A stretch of DNA of 64,000 nucleotides from assembly GCA_021805205.1 (NCBI GenBank), contig JAJZFV010000015.1, positions 1 through 64,000 on the forward strand. Direction: 5' to 3'. This DNA comes from Actinomycetes bacterium (GTDB taxonomy: Bacteria > Actinomycetota > Acidimicrobiia > Acidimicrobiales > Acidimicrobiaceae). This document shows, one piece after another, positions 15,668-24,776 of this stretch; positions within the stretch are counted from its first letter, which is position 1, and every line of letters starts with the position of its first letter. The notes beneath the pieces are model-generated. The model did not search any database. It had not been told where the DNA came from and saw only the letters and a list, made by a program, of their open reading frames with translations. The position numbers and the translations under genes were made by a program.

Positions 15668-17641
15668 ATGGTAGAGAACTCAGGAATTCGCAAAGAAGGC
15701 ATGGATCGGTCGGTCCTAGCAAAGGATGATCTATTTCTACACATGAATGGAGAATGGATCAAAAATAGTGAGATTCCCGCTGACAAGGCCCGTTACGGAT
15801 GGTTTGCCCAGCTCGCTGAAGATGCAGAGTTAGCAGTACAGCAAATAGCAGAGGAGTGCGTCTCGACCCCTTCCGATGATGAAGAAGCCAAGATCGGAAA
15901 ACTCTACTCATCTTTTATGAACGAGACCCTGATAAACCAACTGGGCAAGGATCCGCTATTGCCGATAATCGAAGAGGTCAGCGCCATAAGCAACATTGAG
16001 GAGTTCTTTGAATTTCTCGCAAAACAAATTTCGACAAACATTCCATCGTTCTTCGGCGCCTTTGTCGACAACGATCCAGGTGATCCGAGTAGATATATTC
16101 TTTTTTTGGAGCAAAGTGGAATCGGACTTCCCGACGAACAGTACTACCGCGAGGATCGATTTGCACCGATCATAGAAGCATATAAGAAGCACATTGCCCG
16201 AACGTTAGAACTTATTGGGGAGGACCAAAGTGGAGAGGTCGCTTCAACCATAGTTGACCTCGAACGGCGGATAGCAAGATGTCACTGGGACAACGTTACT
16301 TGCCGCGATCAAAATAAGACATACAACTTAACCAATTGGGGCAAGCTCGAAGAACTCATTGTCGCAGCGAATCCTGTACTCAAAAAAGCAATCGAAAGAT
16401 ACTTCAAAGAGATTTCGTCGATTATATCCAAGATGGATGAAATCGTAATAAGACAGCCAAGCTTCTACCGCGATGTTGCAATGGTCCTAGGCCAAACGCC
16501 ACTTGAAGATTTAAAGTCGTGGCTCAAGTGGGGAATCGCACGATCCATGTCACCTTATCTAAGTGACGATTTTGTCCAAGCTCACTTCGACTTTTATTCA
16601 AAGACCCTCACAGGAACACCAGAACTTTCGCCAAGGTGGAAACGTGCAGTGAGCCTACTAAATGGAGCTCTAGGCGAAGCAGTTGGAAAGAGCTATGTCA
16701 AAAGGCACTTTGACGAAGATGCCAAACGTGCCATGGACGAATTGGTCGCAAATTTGATTGAGGCGTACCGCCAAAGTATCAACGAACTTAACTGGATGAG
16801 TAAAGAGACCAAGATAAAGGCGATCGAAAAGCTTGAGCAGTTCACTCCGAAGATCGGATATCCGAAAAAATGGCGCGACTACAGCGGTCTCGAAGTCGTA
16901 TCTACATCACTTGTCGCTAACATCTTTGCAATTTCGCGTTTCAGTCACGACTATGAGATGTCAAAGATTGGAAGCCCTATAAATCGAGACGAATGGTTCA
17001 TGAATCCTCAGACGGTAAACGCTTATTACAATCCAGGATTCAATGAGATCGTCTTCCCCGCTGCGATCTTGCAATTCCCTTTCTTTGATAAAGACCGTGA
17101 CGATGCTGCCAACTACGGAGCAATTGGTGCCGTAATTGGACATGAAATCGGACATGGATTTGACGATCAAGGTTCAAAGTTCGACGGAAACGGAAAGATG
17201 GAAAATTGGTGGTCCGATAGCGACCGAGAAGCATTCGAACTTCGCGCCAAGAAACTAATCGACCAATACAATGCCTTATCTCCCAGGCAAACACCACACC
17301 TCAAGGTAAATGGCGAGCTTACTGTTGGTGAAAATATAGGAGACCTGGGTGGTCTTGGAATAGGTTGGAAAGCATACCTAATCTCACTGAAGGGCCAGGA
17401 GGCGCCCGTAATCGATGAACTCACCGGTGCTCAGCGATTTTTCCTATCATGGGCTCAAGCCTGGCGCGAAAAACGACGCGACGCTGAGATGGAGCGCCTC
17501 ATAACAATCGATCCACACTCTCCAAGTGAGTTCAGGTGCAACCAAATCGCGAAAAACCTCGACGCCTTTCATGAAGCCTTTGGAACCGATGAGGCATCTG
17601 GGATGTGGCTGGACCCCAACGAGCGAGTTTCGATCTGGTAA
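15668..17641 (+). CDS. M13 family metallopeptidase (neprilysin/PepO type)
   Basis: This 657-residue zinc endopeptidase has the zinc motif HEIGH (H492, E493, H496) and the downstream ligand Glu in GENIGDLGG (about residue 555). NAYYNPGFNEIVFPAAILQ precedes the zinc motif, and the C-terminal SIDPHSPSEFR-like segment and short VSIW end are typical. No signal peptide or membrane anchor is seen, so it is probably cytoplasmic, as in bacterial PepO. The N-terminus (DLFLHMNGEW) matches the family start. It heads a plus-strand group with the Smr and DinB-like genes. Confidence 0.95.
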   Translation: MVENSGIRKEGMDRSVLAKDDLFLHMNGEWIKNSEIPADKARYGWFAQLAEDAELAVQQIAEECVSTPSDDEEAKIGKLYSSFMNETLINQLGKDPLLPIIEEVSAISNIEEFFEFLAKQISTNIPSFFGAFVDNDPGDPSRYILFLEQSGIGLPDEQYYREDRFAPIIEAYKKHIARTLELIGEDQSGEVASTIVDLERRIARCHWDNVTCRDQNKTYNLTNWGKLEELIVAANPVLKKAIERYFKEISSIISKMDEIVIRQPSFYRDVAMVLGQTPLEDLKSWLKWGIARSMSPYLSDDFVQAHFDFYSKTLTGTPELSPRWKRAVSLLNGALGEAVGKSYVKRHFDEDAKRAMDELVANLIEAYRQSINELNWMSKETKIKAIEKLEQFTPKIGYPKKWRDYSGLEVVSTSLVANIFAISRFSHDYEMSKIGSPINRDEWFMNPQTVNAYYNPGFNEIVFPAAILQFPFFDKDRDDAANYGAIGAVIGHEIGHGFDDQGSKFDGNGKMENWWSDSDREAFELRAKKLIDQYNALSPRQTPHLKVNGELTVGENIGDLGGLGIGWKAYLISLKGQEAPVIDELTGAQRFFLSWAQAWREKRRDAEMERLITIDPHSPSEFRCNQIAKNLDAFHEAFGTDEASGMWLDPNERVSIW

Positions 17642-17675
17642 TACCTAAGAGCCACCATTCGAGAGGGAGTTAGGG

Positions 17676-17936
17676 TTGGCATCAAAGATAAAAGTAGATC
17701 TTCATCCGATCTACAACAGCTCAAGAGCAATCGACGCAGCCCTTAACGATGCCTTCGCTGAAGCGGAACGAATCAAGGCGGCATCGATCGAGATAATTCC
17801 CGGCAAGGGAAGTGGTCAACTCAAAAAACACGTCATTCGATTCTTAGAACAAAAAGAGATAAAAGCCAAGTACCACCGTCTAGAAAAGGACTCCGATAAT
17901 TTCGGCCGACTCTTCGTTCACTTCAAATGGAAGTAA
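17676..17936 (+). CDS. Smr domain protein
   Basis: This 86-residue protein is almost entirely a Smr (MutS2 C-terminal) domain, a nuclease or nucleic-acid-binding fold. The DLHP motif is present near residue 8. The usual HGxG loop reads GKGSGQLK, so the His is replaced by Lys, which may reduce nuclease activity. TTG 17676 is the start, with GAGAGGGAG six bases ahead. It lies 34 bases after the M13 peptidase and is probably in the same transcript. Confidence 0.82.
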   Translation: MASKIKVDLHPIYNSSRAIDAALNDAFAEAERIKAASIEIIPGKGSGQLKKHVIRFLEQKEIKAKYHRLEKDSDNFGRLFVHFKWK

Positions 17937-17985
17937 GCAGCTGCAAGTATGCCTAACAACGTGACCCGATCTACTAGGAGGCCAA

Positions 17986-18522
17986 ATGCCCCAAGATGAA
18001 ATTATTCCAGACGACAAAGATTGGACCTTCGTAATCACCGAAGGTTGTAGCGAATGCTCTTTCGCGCCATTTCCCGCCATAGAGACCAGCTCTAGGATCG
18101 TAAGTGCTGCAAAATACTTTGAGGGAGCACTAGCACAACCAAACGTATCGTTGCGACCTGCACCGGGGGTCTGGTCGCCCCTTGAATATTCATGCCACGT
18201 ACGTGACGTCTTTGAACTATTTGAAGAGCGCCTTTCCAAAATGATCCAATTTGACAACCCAGAGTTTGACAACTGGGACCAAGACCAGGCTGCAATCGAG
18301 AGAGACTATCAAAATCAAAGGCCTGAAGAAGTTCTAAAGGAATTGCAACGCAACGCCGAAGGTATCGCAAAGTCCTTCGCTTCTGTAACCGACGACCAAT
18401 GGCAAAGAAGCGGCTTGCGCAGCAATGGATCGTACTTTACGATTGAATCTTTTGCAATCTACTTCATTCACGATATCGAGCACCACATCCACGACATTGA
18501 ACTGCAACTTCAATTGAGTTAG
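17986..18522 (+). CDS. DinB-like four-helix protein
   Basis: This 178-residue protein resembles the DinB_2 / YfiT fold: a helical bundle with metal-binding His residues. Candidate ligands are the His in EYSCHVRDVFELF and the cluster in FIHDIEHHIHDIE. WSPLEYSCHVRDV corresponds to the family's W-x3-E-x2-x-H block. Members include mycothiol- and bacillithiol-dependent enzymes, but no particular reaction can be assigned. AGGAGG sits just ahead of ATG 17986. A short hairpin (AGTGAT-TG-ATCACT) follows the stop. Confidence 0.8.
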   Translation: MPQDEIIPDDKDWTFVITEGCSECSFAPFPAIETSSRIVSAAKYFEGALAQPNVSLRPAPGVWSPLEYSCHVRDVFELFEERLSKMIQFDNPEFDNWDQDQAAIERDYQNQRPEEVLKELQRNAEGIAKSFASVTDDQWQRSGLRSNGSYFTIESFAIYFIHDIEHHIHDIELQLQLS

Positions 18523-19333
18523 ATCAGTGATTGATCACTAAAGGTGTAGCCCCCAACGGAGATCGCCATCGCGAACTAAGATTAGAAGGTGGAGTAGGGT
18601 ACTGATTCGTGCAATTCTATCGATTTTGTTGCTAGTTGCGATCGACGCATCCATCAGAAACATCAAAACGACGCTGATCCAAATAAGGTCATCAGTACCT
18701 ATACGAGTGGACTGTCGCTACCGCGTGCTGGAATAAGTGTGGATTAGAACCCGTTACTTTAGGACCATACCCCCCAAATTGGCAATTGCCAATGACTACA
18801 TCGTTTAGTTAGATCTCAAGCACCTTATGTGGGCAATTTCGGTCCAACATTTCCGGAATAGTTTTGAGAGTACCTTGCCAATGAGATCTGAATTCCGACC
18901 GATAAGTCTCTGTGCCGCTAGCACTTAATACCGTAATAACGCAGAAGAGGTGCGGTAGTGCACCGACCTGGCACCTCGTGATCTCAGAGTCGCATCAATG
19001 ACGGAGAGCCATCGAATGCGCCAACCCAGTAAGAGACCTTCGGCGGACTTGCATGGATTTATCGATCCGATAAGCCGCTGCGAAATGGTCTGTCGTTGCG
19101 AACTTCACCCACTTGGTATCCACGAGCAACGCTTGAAGCATTCTCTGGGGTCAACTTCTTCAGCAACAGCGCGAAAGGGTGAGAATTACTCACTTCGATT
19201 CTCATGGAAACCTTCGTCACAAAGCTCGAAGAGCCGCGGCCTCTCCCCGTGTCTCTTCACTTCGCACTGAAATTTGTTACCTTAACTGATATTTCTTTCG
19301 CCAACTCTGAAAACCGTCCAGAAATGTTGCAAG
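18523..19333. other. Gene-poor stretch
   Basis: I see no credible gene here on either strand. The longest frame (about 90 codons from 18998, plus) has no recognisable motif and a random-looking composition. No transposase remnant is evident. Codon-like structure is absent, unlike the dense coding on both sides, so this may be decayed sequence or the flank of the structured RNA that follows. Confidence 0.5.
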
Positions 19334-19493
19334 ACCCCGTCGAAAGCTGAGGAGCCAGGTACGCCGGCGATCAAACAAGGGTCATACCAAATGGAAATTT
19401 GGATATGTCACTCCGCTAGAAACGGAGGAGCCACGTCGGGAGATTCAAAACACACGTAAAAAAGGGCCGATCCTTTCGAACCGGCCTTTTTCT
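19334..19493 (+). ncRNA. Candidate structured RNA ending in an intrinsic terminator
   Basis: Several helices can form in order on the plus strand. GACCC (19334-19338) pairs with GGGTC (19380-19384). Immediately inside, CGTCG (19339-19343) pairs with CGGCG (19366-19370). CATACCAAAT-GGAA-ATTTGGATATG (19384-19408) is a 10-bp hairpin with one bulge and a GNRA-type tetraloop. CTCCG (19412-19416) pairs with CGGAG (19424-19428). The sequence GAAA-N3-4-GAGGAGCCA appears twice (19343-19358 and 19420-19434). A terminator hairpin closes the unit. I could not match it to tmRNA, RNase P RNA, SRP RNA or a riboswitch class. No plus-strand gene follows, so it may be a free small RNA or an orphan riboswitch. 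Confidence 0.45.
19457..19493. terminator. Bidirectional intrinsic terminator between tRNA-fMet and the candidate RNA
   Basis: GGGCCG and CGGCC arms with a 12-base spacer are flanked by an A run on the left and a T run on the right. It can therefore terminate the tRNA transcript (minus) and the candidate RNA (plus). Confidence 0.8.
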
Positions 19494-19502
19494 CACTTTA
19501 CT

Positions 19503-19579
<77 letters not shown>

Positions 19580-19645
19580 ATGTGCGTTATAACATCATAG
19601 CGGCAGAATACAGCAATCAAGCCGATCGGATCAATGATTATTGCA

Positions 19646-22591
19646 CTATGCCGAAGTTGCCGCTCCAGCCTTTGGAGTAGTTACCGTTGTTGTAGATGTA
19701 GAGGAAGACTTGCTAGTACTTGAACTCGATGAATTCGACGAATTCAATTGAGAAAGTATCGATCCAATCTGGTTTACATAGTTTTGATAGGACCCAAGGT
19801 TTCCAGCTTTCAAAGCTGCTTGAGCCTGAGAATACAACTGCTGGGCTTGAGTGACTAACGGAACGTTGGAGTTCGAGCCAGTCCCCGTTGAGGTTGAAGA
19901 GTTAGAGGATGATGATCCGCCTGCAGTGACGCTACTCGCCCCTTCAACGTTAGGAAGCACCGTACCAAAGATGTCGTTCAACGCTCCAGCTAAAGTTGGC
20001 TCCATTGCGGCCTGAGTGCCATAGACAACAATCACTTGCTTGATCTCCGGCAACGAGTTTTGCACCGATGCAACGTAAAGCGGCCGAATATAGAGGAGAG
20101 ATTGACCGACCGGGACCATCAGCGTTGTCCCAAAGCTAACTTGAGAACCGTGCTGATCCAAAAGGCTAATCTGCTGCGAGATTGCGGTTGTAGCGTTGAT
20201 ACGGGCATTTATCAGGGCAGGACCGTCGAGCTGCTGTCCTCTCGGCGTCACATAGTCATACAACTTGCCATAATTACTAGGATCACTTCCTGCGACCAGA
20301 AAACCAGTTAAGTTCTGCTGTGCCCCTGATTGAGAAACCGGAACAAAGGGCTCCAGGAGAGTAAAGGTAGGTTGACTTTGGCCGGGAAGCTGAAGCATCT
20401 GGTACTCAGGTGCAAACTTGGCTGCATTTCCGTTGTTGACCGAATTAGCTAGAGCTTGGTTCACCGGTCCAGTTCCTGGATCTTGAGCTATAGTCCAGGC
20501 ATCTCCCGCGTTGTAAAAGCTCGTAGCATTCGTAATGTGATAGTAGCCATACATGCTTGCTTGGACATTGAGGAGGTCCTCAGGGTACCTAAAGTGCGCG
20601 GCCAAGGTTGAAGGTACTTGGCTCGCTGGGGTAAACATTCCTGGGAAGATCTTTTCGTACGCCTGAATTATAGGGTCCGACGGATCGGTTACGTAAAAGT
20701 CCATCGAACCGTTGTAGGCGTCAATTACGATCTTTACTGAATTACGCACGTAATTGAAGTTGGTGTTAAGTCCACTCGAGGATGGGAGTGCCGGCGCATT
20801 CACCTCTTGAGAGTAAGGGTAAGAGTCGCTAGTGGTATATGCATCCGCGATCCAAACGATTCGACCATTCACGATCGCAGGATACGGATCGCCGTCTAAC
20901 TTCAAGAATGGAGCAGCTTTGGCGATTGCGCTCTGTATGTTCCGGTAGTACATGATTCGCGAATACGGTTGGATCAGCCCCGAAATCACCAAGTTGAAGT
21001 CAGAGAATCTCAACGCATATGCGCCACGACGTATGAACGATGTAAGAGGAACACCACCGGTACCGTTGTAGTGAGTTTCAACCGATGTTCCGTTTTGAGT
21101 TTGAAAGTCAATCTCCGGCTGAGAGGTGTTGCTTACCACGTACCCAGACTCACCTAGACCATAGTAGACCTGAGGCTGAGTTATGGTTGGGGCACCGTTA
21201 GTTGAAACCGGCGGGACGTCACTGATCGAGAACGAGGGATTGCCATCCGCGGTTATGTTATTTGCCGGAGCAAGAACGGCTCCGTAGCCGTGGGTGTACT
21301 GAAGGTGAAGGTTGACCCAAGACTGCGATGGAAGATCGGCTTGGTTGAGCTCACGCACGCCGATAATCGTTGGAGTTTCAGTCCCGGCGATCGAGTAGCG
21401 GTCCACGGCCAAAGCGTTGAATTGGAAGTACGATCGAATTGCTTGAAGCTTATTAAAGGTATTGATTGGAGAGATTGGATCCCAGAGGCGAACGGCTGCA
21501 AGAGTTGCATCTGCCGACTTCAGCGTTGAACTGGTAAGGTTTTGAGAGTAAGCGAAGTTGACCTGATTTATGCCATTCAAGCCGTATGCGTATCGGGTCG
21601 CTGCAATGTTTCGAGCGATGTACGGCGATTCCTTAGAGACCTGCGAAGGCTGCACGATGAATTGCTGCATAACTGCGGGGTAAATACCGCCCAAAATCAC
21701 CGACATCAAAGCCCAGAGACCCACTGCAATAATTGGAAGTACCCAACCCTGCCTACGTATGTTGTAGATCAGAATTCCAGCCGAGGCGATAGAAATGACC
21801 ACTAAGAGCGATAGGGCGGGGAGAACTGCATGGACGTCGGTGTATCCAGCACCTTCAACGAAGCCTCGCGTCGAAGTAACCAAATGATACCTCTGGTAGT
21901 AATAACCGGCCGCCTTGTCCAGGGCCATCAACGCCACGAGAAGCGACAGATGTGCCTTGACCTTTGAACCTACTCTCGGCCCTTGACCCTGTACCTTTAT
22001 TCCACCGTTGAAGTAGTGAAACGCCAGTGAAGCCAGAAAAATGACCATTAAGGCCAAGAATATCCAACCGATTACAAAGGTGATAAACGGCAATTTGAAG
22101 ACGTAAAACGAAGCGTCTTGATGAAACAAGGGATCCGTTTGGTGGAATGGGACTGAATTTTGGAAGAGTAACCAATTTTGCCACTGTGAGGGAACACTCG
22201 ATCCCACGATCAATGCAAGCGCCGCCGAGACCGCTAACCGCCCAAAAACTCGAACCCTAACTCGTGATGCACGAAAACGTCTTATCAATTCCTCTTCAGG
22301 TGACGCTATCGACTCAGAGAGGCTCAGACGTTCGGCAACCGTCAAACTGACGAAGCAGCCAGCAAAAAATACCACATCAAAGATAACCCCTAAGATCACC
22401 TTCGTCGAAAGCGTGGTACTCCACACATTAGAGAGGTTGACAGACGAGAACCAAAGATAATCTGTGTAAAAGATTGCGATACTTCTGAGCGAAAGAATCA
22501 AAATAATAATTACCGCTACGACTACGAGCAGAATAATCTGACGTCGTGATAGGCGCTTGCGTGCTATGGGTAGGTCCGATGGTCGTTTCAT
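19646..22591 (-). CDS. UPF0182 family large membrane protein
   Basis: This 981-residue protein has seven N-terminal membrane helices (residues of about 20-310) followed by a large extracytoplasmic domain, the arrangement of UPF0182/COG1615 proteins common in actinobacteria. Family blocks visible include ERPYIARNIAATRYAYGL-type sequence (here ESPYIARNIAATRYAYGLNG), VRLWDPISPINTFNKLQ and FRYPEDLLNVQASMYGYYH. The last 110 residues are a low-complexity Ser/Thr/Gly region with a helical piece (AQQLYSQAQAALKAGNLGSYQNY). Function is unknown. It starts 14 bases after the stop of the DivIVA-type gene, so the two are probably co-transcribed. Confidence 0.93.
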   Translation of the reverse strand: MKRPSDLPIARKRLSRRQIILLVVVAVIIILILSLRSIAIFYTDYLWFSSVNLSNVWSTTLSTKVILGVIFDVVFFAGCFVSLTVAERLSLSESIASPEEELIRRFRASRVRVRVFGRLAVSAALALIVGSSVPSQWQNWLLFQNSVPFHQTDPLFHQDASFYVFKLPFITFVIGWIFLALMVIFLASLAFHYFNGGIKVQGQGPRVGSKVKAHLSLLVALMALDKAAGYYYQRYHLVTSTRGFVEGAGYTDVHAVLPALSLLVVISIASAGILIYNIRRQGWVLPIIAVGLWALMSVILGGIYPAVMQQFIVQPSQVSKESPYIARNIAATRYAYGLNGINQVNFAYSQNLTSSTLKSADATLAAVRLWDPISPINTFNKLQAIRSYFQFNALAVDRYSIAGTETPTIIGVRELNQADLPSQSWVNLHLQYTHGYGAVLAPANNITADGNPSFSISDVPPVSTNGAPTITQPQVYYGLGESGYVVSNTSQPEIDFQTQNGTSVETHYNGTGGVPLTSFIRRGAYALRFSDFNLVISGLIQPYSRIMYYRNIQSAIAKAAPFLKLDGDPYPAIVNGRIVWIADAYTTSDSYPYSQEVNAPALPSSSGLNTNFNYVRNSVKIVIDAYNGSMDFYVTDPSDPIIQAYEKIFPGMFTPASQVPSTLAAHFRYPEDLLNVQASMYGYYHITNATSFYNAGDAWTIAQDPGTGPVNQALANSVNNGNAAKFAPEYQMLQLPGQSQPTFTLLEPFVPVSQSGAQQNLTGFLVAGSDPSNYGKLYDYVTPRGQQLDGPALINARINATTAISQQISLLDQHGSQVSFGTTLMVPVGQSLLYIRPLYVASVQNSLPEIKQVIVVYGTQAAMEPTLAGALNDIFGTVLPNVEGASSVTAGGSSSSNSSTSTGTGSNSNVPLVTQAQQLYSQAQAALKAGNLGSYQNYVNQIGSILSQLNSSNSSSSSTSKSSSTSTTTVTTPKAGAATSA

Positions 22592-22604
22592 TACGATTTT
22601 AACC

Positions 22605-24731
22605 TTATGCGAAATAGGGGACTAAGAGACATCTACACCCAATATGGGCAGGTGGGGCCGGGTTTCCGGTTGGGAAGTTGCTCCCTACATCAATAATGCC
22701 TTCTAACTCATTATCTTCACAATCCGCGCATCCGCCTTCGCCACTACGCACCCAAGTCACCTTGGCAACGTCGGTACAAGTAATCAGCCAAGTTGATACG
22801 AGGATCGAGATCATATCCGATACAAGCGTCTCGACGAATTCGGTTTTTAGTTCCCTAAAAGTGGCACCGAGACGCGTCGATAGCGCAGCCAAATCATCAC
22901 CCATTCCAGTCCCGATAACACTTTGCACCCTTGAAGCAACCTCTTCGGCTAGTTCAAGTGCAAGCTCATCGACGGCTGCCCTCATCTCAACGCTCGGCTT
23001 TACCGAGACATTCCACTTTCCATCGCCAGCACCTTGAATGAGCTGAATCTGAGAGAAGTATCTCGAGGATTGTTCCACGATTGGTTGAACGAAAGAGGCC
23101 ATTACATCTGAGTACGCTCGAGCAATCTCTTGAGTTTCAGAGACGATACGCCTAGCTTCATCGGCGCCACCGATCCTCAAACCTTCGAGTAAAGCGTTTT
23201 GGTCATCTTGAACCACGCGCTTTATGCGCCTTGTTGCTTGGCTTCTTAGCGAAGAGAAGGCGTCCCCGTACATTGCAGAGATCGCCTCTTGCAAACTCTC
23301 TGGCCTTTGAGTTGACGATCCATCGAAGTCCGAGGCAACGACATCATCCGAAGCTTCGACCTCTTCTTTTATTTGAGAATAAGTTTGATCAGCTACATCG
23401 ATGACATCAACTTCAACGACCTTCACATTTCTGGGTGTTTCCAACTCGTTCTCTGAACGCTCCAAAAGCCGACTAAAAATATCCTCAACCACAAAGTGGT
23501 CACCGTGACGCTTATCGTTTGCGCTATCAGAGTTGGAGCTCGTTATTGAGGGTTCACTTTGTTCCAAAGCATCGGTATCGAAGAAATCGGCACCTAGGTC
23601 GGTGAAATCGCCATCACCTGCGATATCGTCGGCCCTAATTTCCGCTTCCTCCACTGGATCAGATCTATCTGGTTCGGCGCGCAAAGAGGGCCAACGACCT
23701 AGCCCACCCCTTCCAGCGCTAACTTCTTTCTCGACCACTTCATCTCTAGGGGTCTCACGGCTAACTTGCTCTTCAATAGAAGTTTCATGAAGACCGTCTG
23801 TATCATCAAAATAGAGAACCTTAGCAGAAGACTTACTGGCTAAATCTTCGCCAGGCGGTTGATCAATTGAGTTCGAATCCTCTTCTGCAAATGCCTCCGA
23901 TACCACGATTTGACCATCCTTGGAATCTTCATCAGGGATCTCGTCAACTACTGAGACGGATTCGTCGAGTTGAGATTCCTCCATCCGTATAGAAGAGGGT
24001 GTGTCTTCAAAAGTTGGATCCACCTGACCAAGGAGCGCATCGAGAGCAAGTTTTACCCCTCGAAGTTCCCCTGTAAGTTGCTCTTTTTGCGCCTCGATGA
24101 GTTGGAGAACTTCACGAGCTTCATTAGTTCTGCGGTCTATTTCGGCGTATACCTCTGCTCTTACCTCCTTGGCCTTTCGAACAATAGAGTCAGCATCATA
24201 TCGGGCCTCCTGAACCAGAGTTCTTGCAAGCTCTTCGGCCCTTTGAACCTCGCTGGTGATCTTAGTGTTGGCCTCTTGGGTTATTCGATCAATCTCTTCC
24301 CTATGGATCCTCAGCTCCTCAGACATCTCGAGACGATGGGCTGCCTCTTTCTCAGCGACCGCGATATCAGCTGCCTCGCGAACTGAACGCGAATACTCGT
24401 TAGCCTTCGCACGAATCGAGTCGCTCGCAGCCGTAGCACTCTTTAGAATCTCTGCCGCCTCTTCACCTAAGGCCGATGTAATCGAAGCTAGATCAAGCTT
24501 TGGCGTGGGCGCGATTTCTGTCGGAGGCGGCGTACTAATATGACTCTTCATCTTCGCCGCTAGAAGGTCATATAAGCGATGCTGCTCAGCGACGTAGGTT
24601 CCAATGAGCGCAAGGTAACGATTGACTTCTTCTGGCTTGAAGCCTCGCCTCGTAACCGTAAAAGTTTTAGATGCGATCTCATTGGGAGAGAGTCGCTCGC
24701 TTGACTGCGGTATCAGGGGGTTATCACTCAT
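22605..24731 (-). CDS. DivIVA-domain coiled-coil protein with phage-MuF-like Cys C-terminus
   Basis: This is a 708-residue protein. Residues of about 12-60 are a DivIVA-type domain (FTVTRRGFKPEEVNRYLALIG), which binds curved membrane at poles or septa. Residues of about 95-235 are a long Ala/Glu/Arg coiled coil. Residues 240-470 are acidic and probably disordered. Residues 480-665 are helical again. The last 43 residues hold CADC, then PPAHIGCRC, the pattern seen at the end of phage MuF/SPP1-gp7-type head proteins. The combination suggests a polar scaffold with a small metal-binding or transferase-like end domain. That second role is inference. Confidence 0.75.
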   Translation of the reverse strand: MSDNPLIPQSSERLSPNEIASKTFTVTRRGFKPEEVNRYLALIGTYVAEQHRLYDLLAAKMKSHISTPPPTEIAPTPKLDLASITSALGEEAAEILKSATAASDSIRAKANEYSRSVREAADIAVAEKEAAHRLEMSEELRIHREEIDRITQEANTKITSEVQRAEELARTLVQEARYDADSIVRKAKEVRAEVYAEIDRRTNEAREVLQLIEAQKEQLTGELRGVKLALDALLGQVDPTFEDTPSSIRMEESQLDESVSVVDEIPDEDSKDGQIVVSEAFAEEDSNSIDQPPGEDLASKSSAKVLYFDDTDGLHETSIEEQVSRETPRDEVVEKEVSAGRGGLGRWPSLRAEPDRSDPVEEAEIRADDIAGDGDFTDLGADFFDTDALEQSEPSITSSNSDSANDKRHGDHFVVEDIFSRLLERSENELETPRNVKVVEVDVIDVADQTYSQIKEEVEASDDVVASDFDGSSTQRPESLQEAISAMYGDAFSSLRSQATRRIKRVVQDDQNALLEGLRIGGADEARRIVSETQEIARAYSDVMASFVQPIVEQSSRYFSQIQLIQGAGDGKWNVSVKPSVEMRAAVDELALELAEEVASRVQSVIGTGMGDDLAALSTRLGATFRELKTEFVETLVSDMISILVSTWLITCTDVAKVTWVRSGEGGCADCEDNELEGIIDVGSNFPTGNPAPPAHIGCRCLLVPYFA

Positions 24732-24776
24732 AGTTAGATACAGCTTAGGAGGCCAAGGTCCAACAGTTATAACTGT

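Noticed and set aside
18998-19270. Plus-strand 90-codon frame in the gap
   Set aside because: Composition looks random, there is no convincing start signal and no family features are seen.
19334-19493. Assignment as hammerhead ribozyme, cobalamin or c-di-AMP riboswitch
   Set aside because: Single motifs (CTGA-GGA, AGCCAGG, GAAA) look similar, but the order and the required conserved cores do not match any of these classes.
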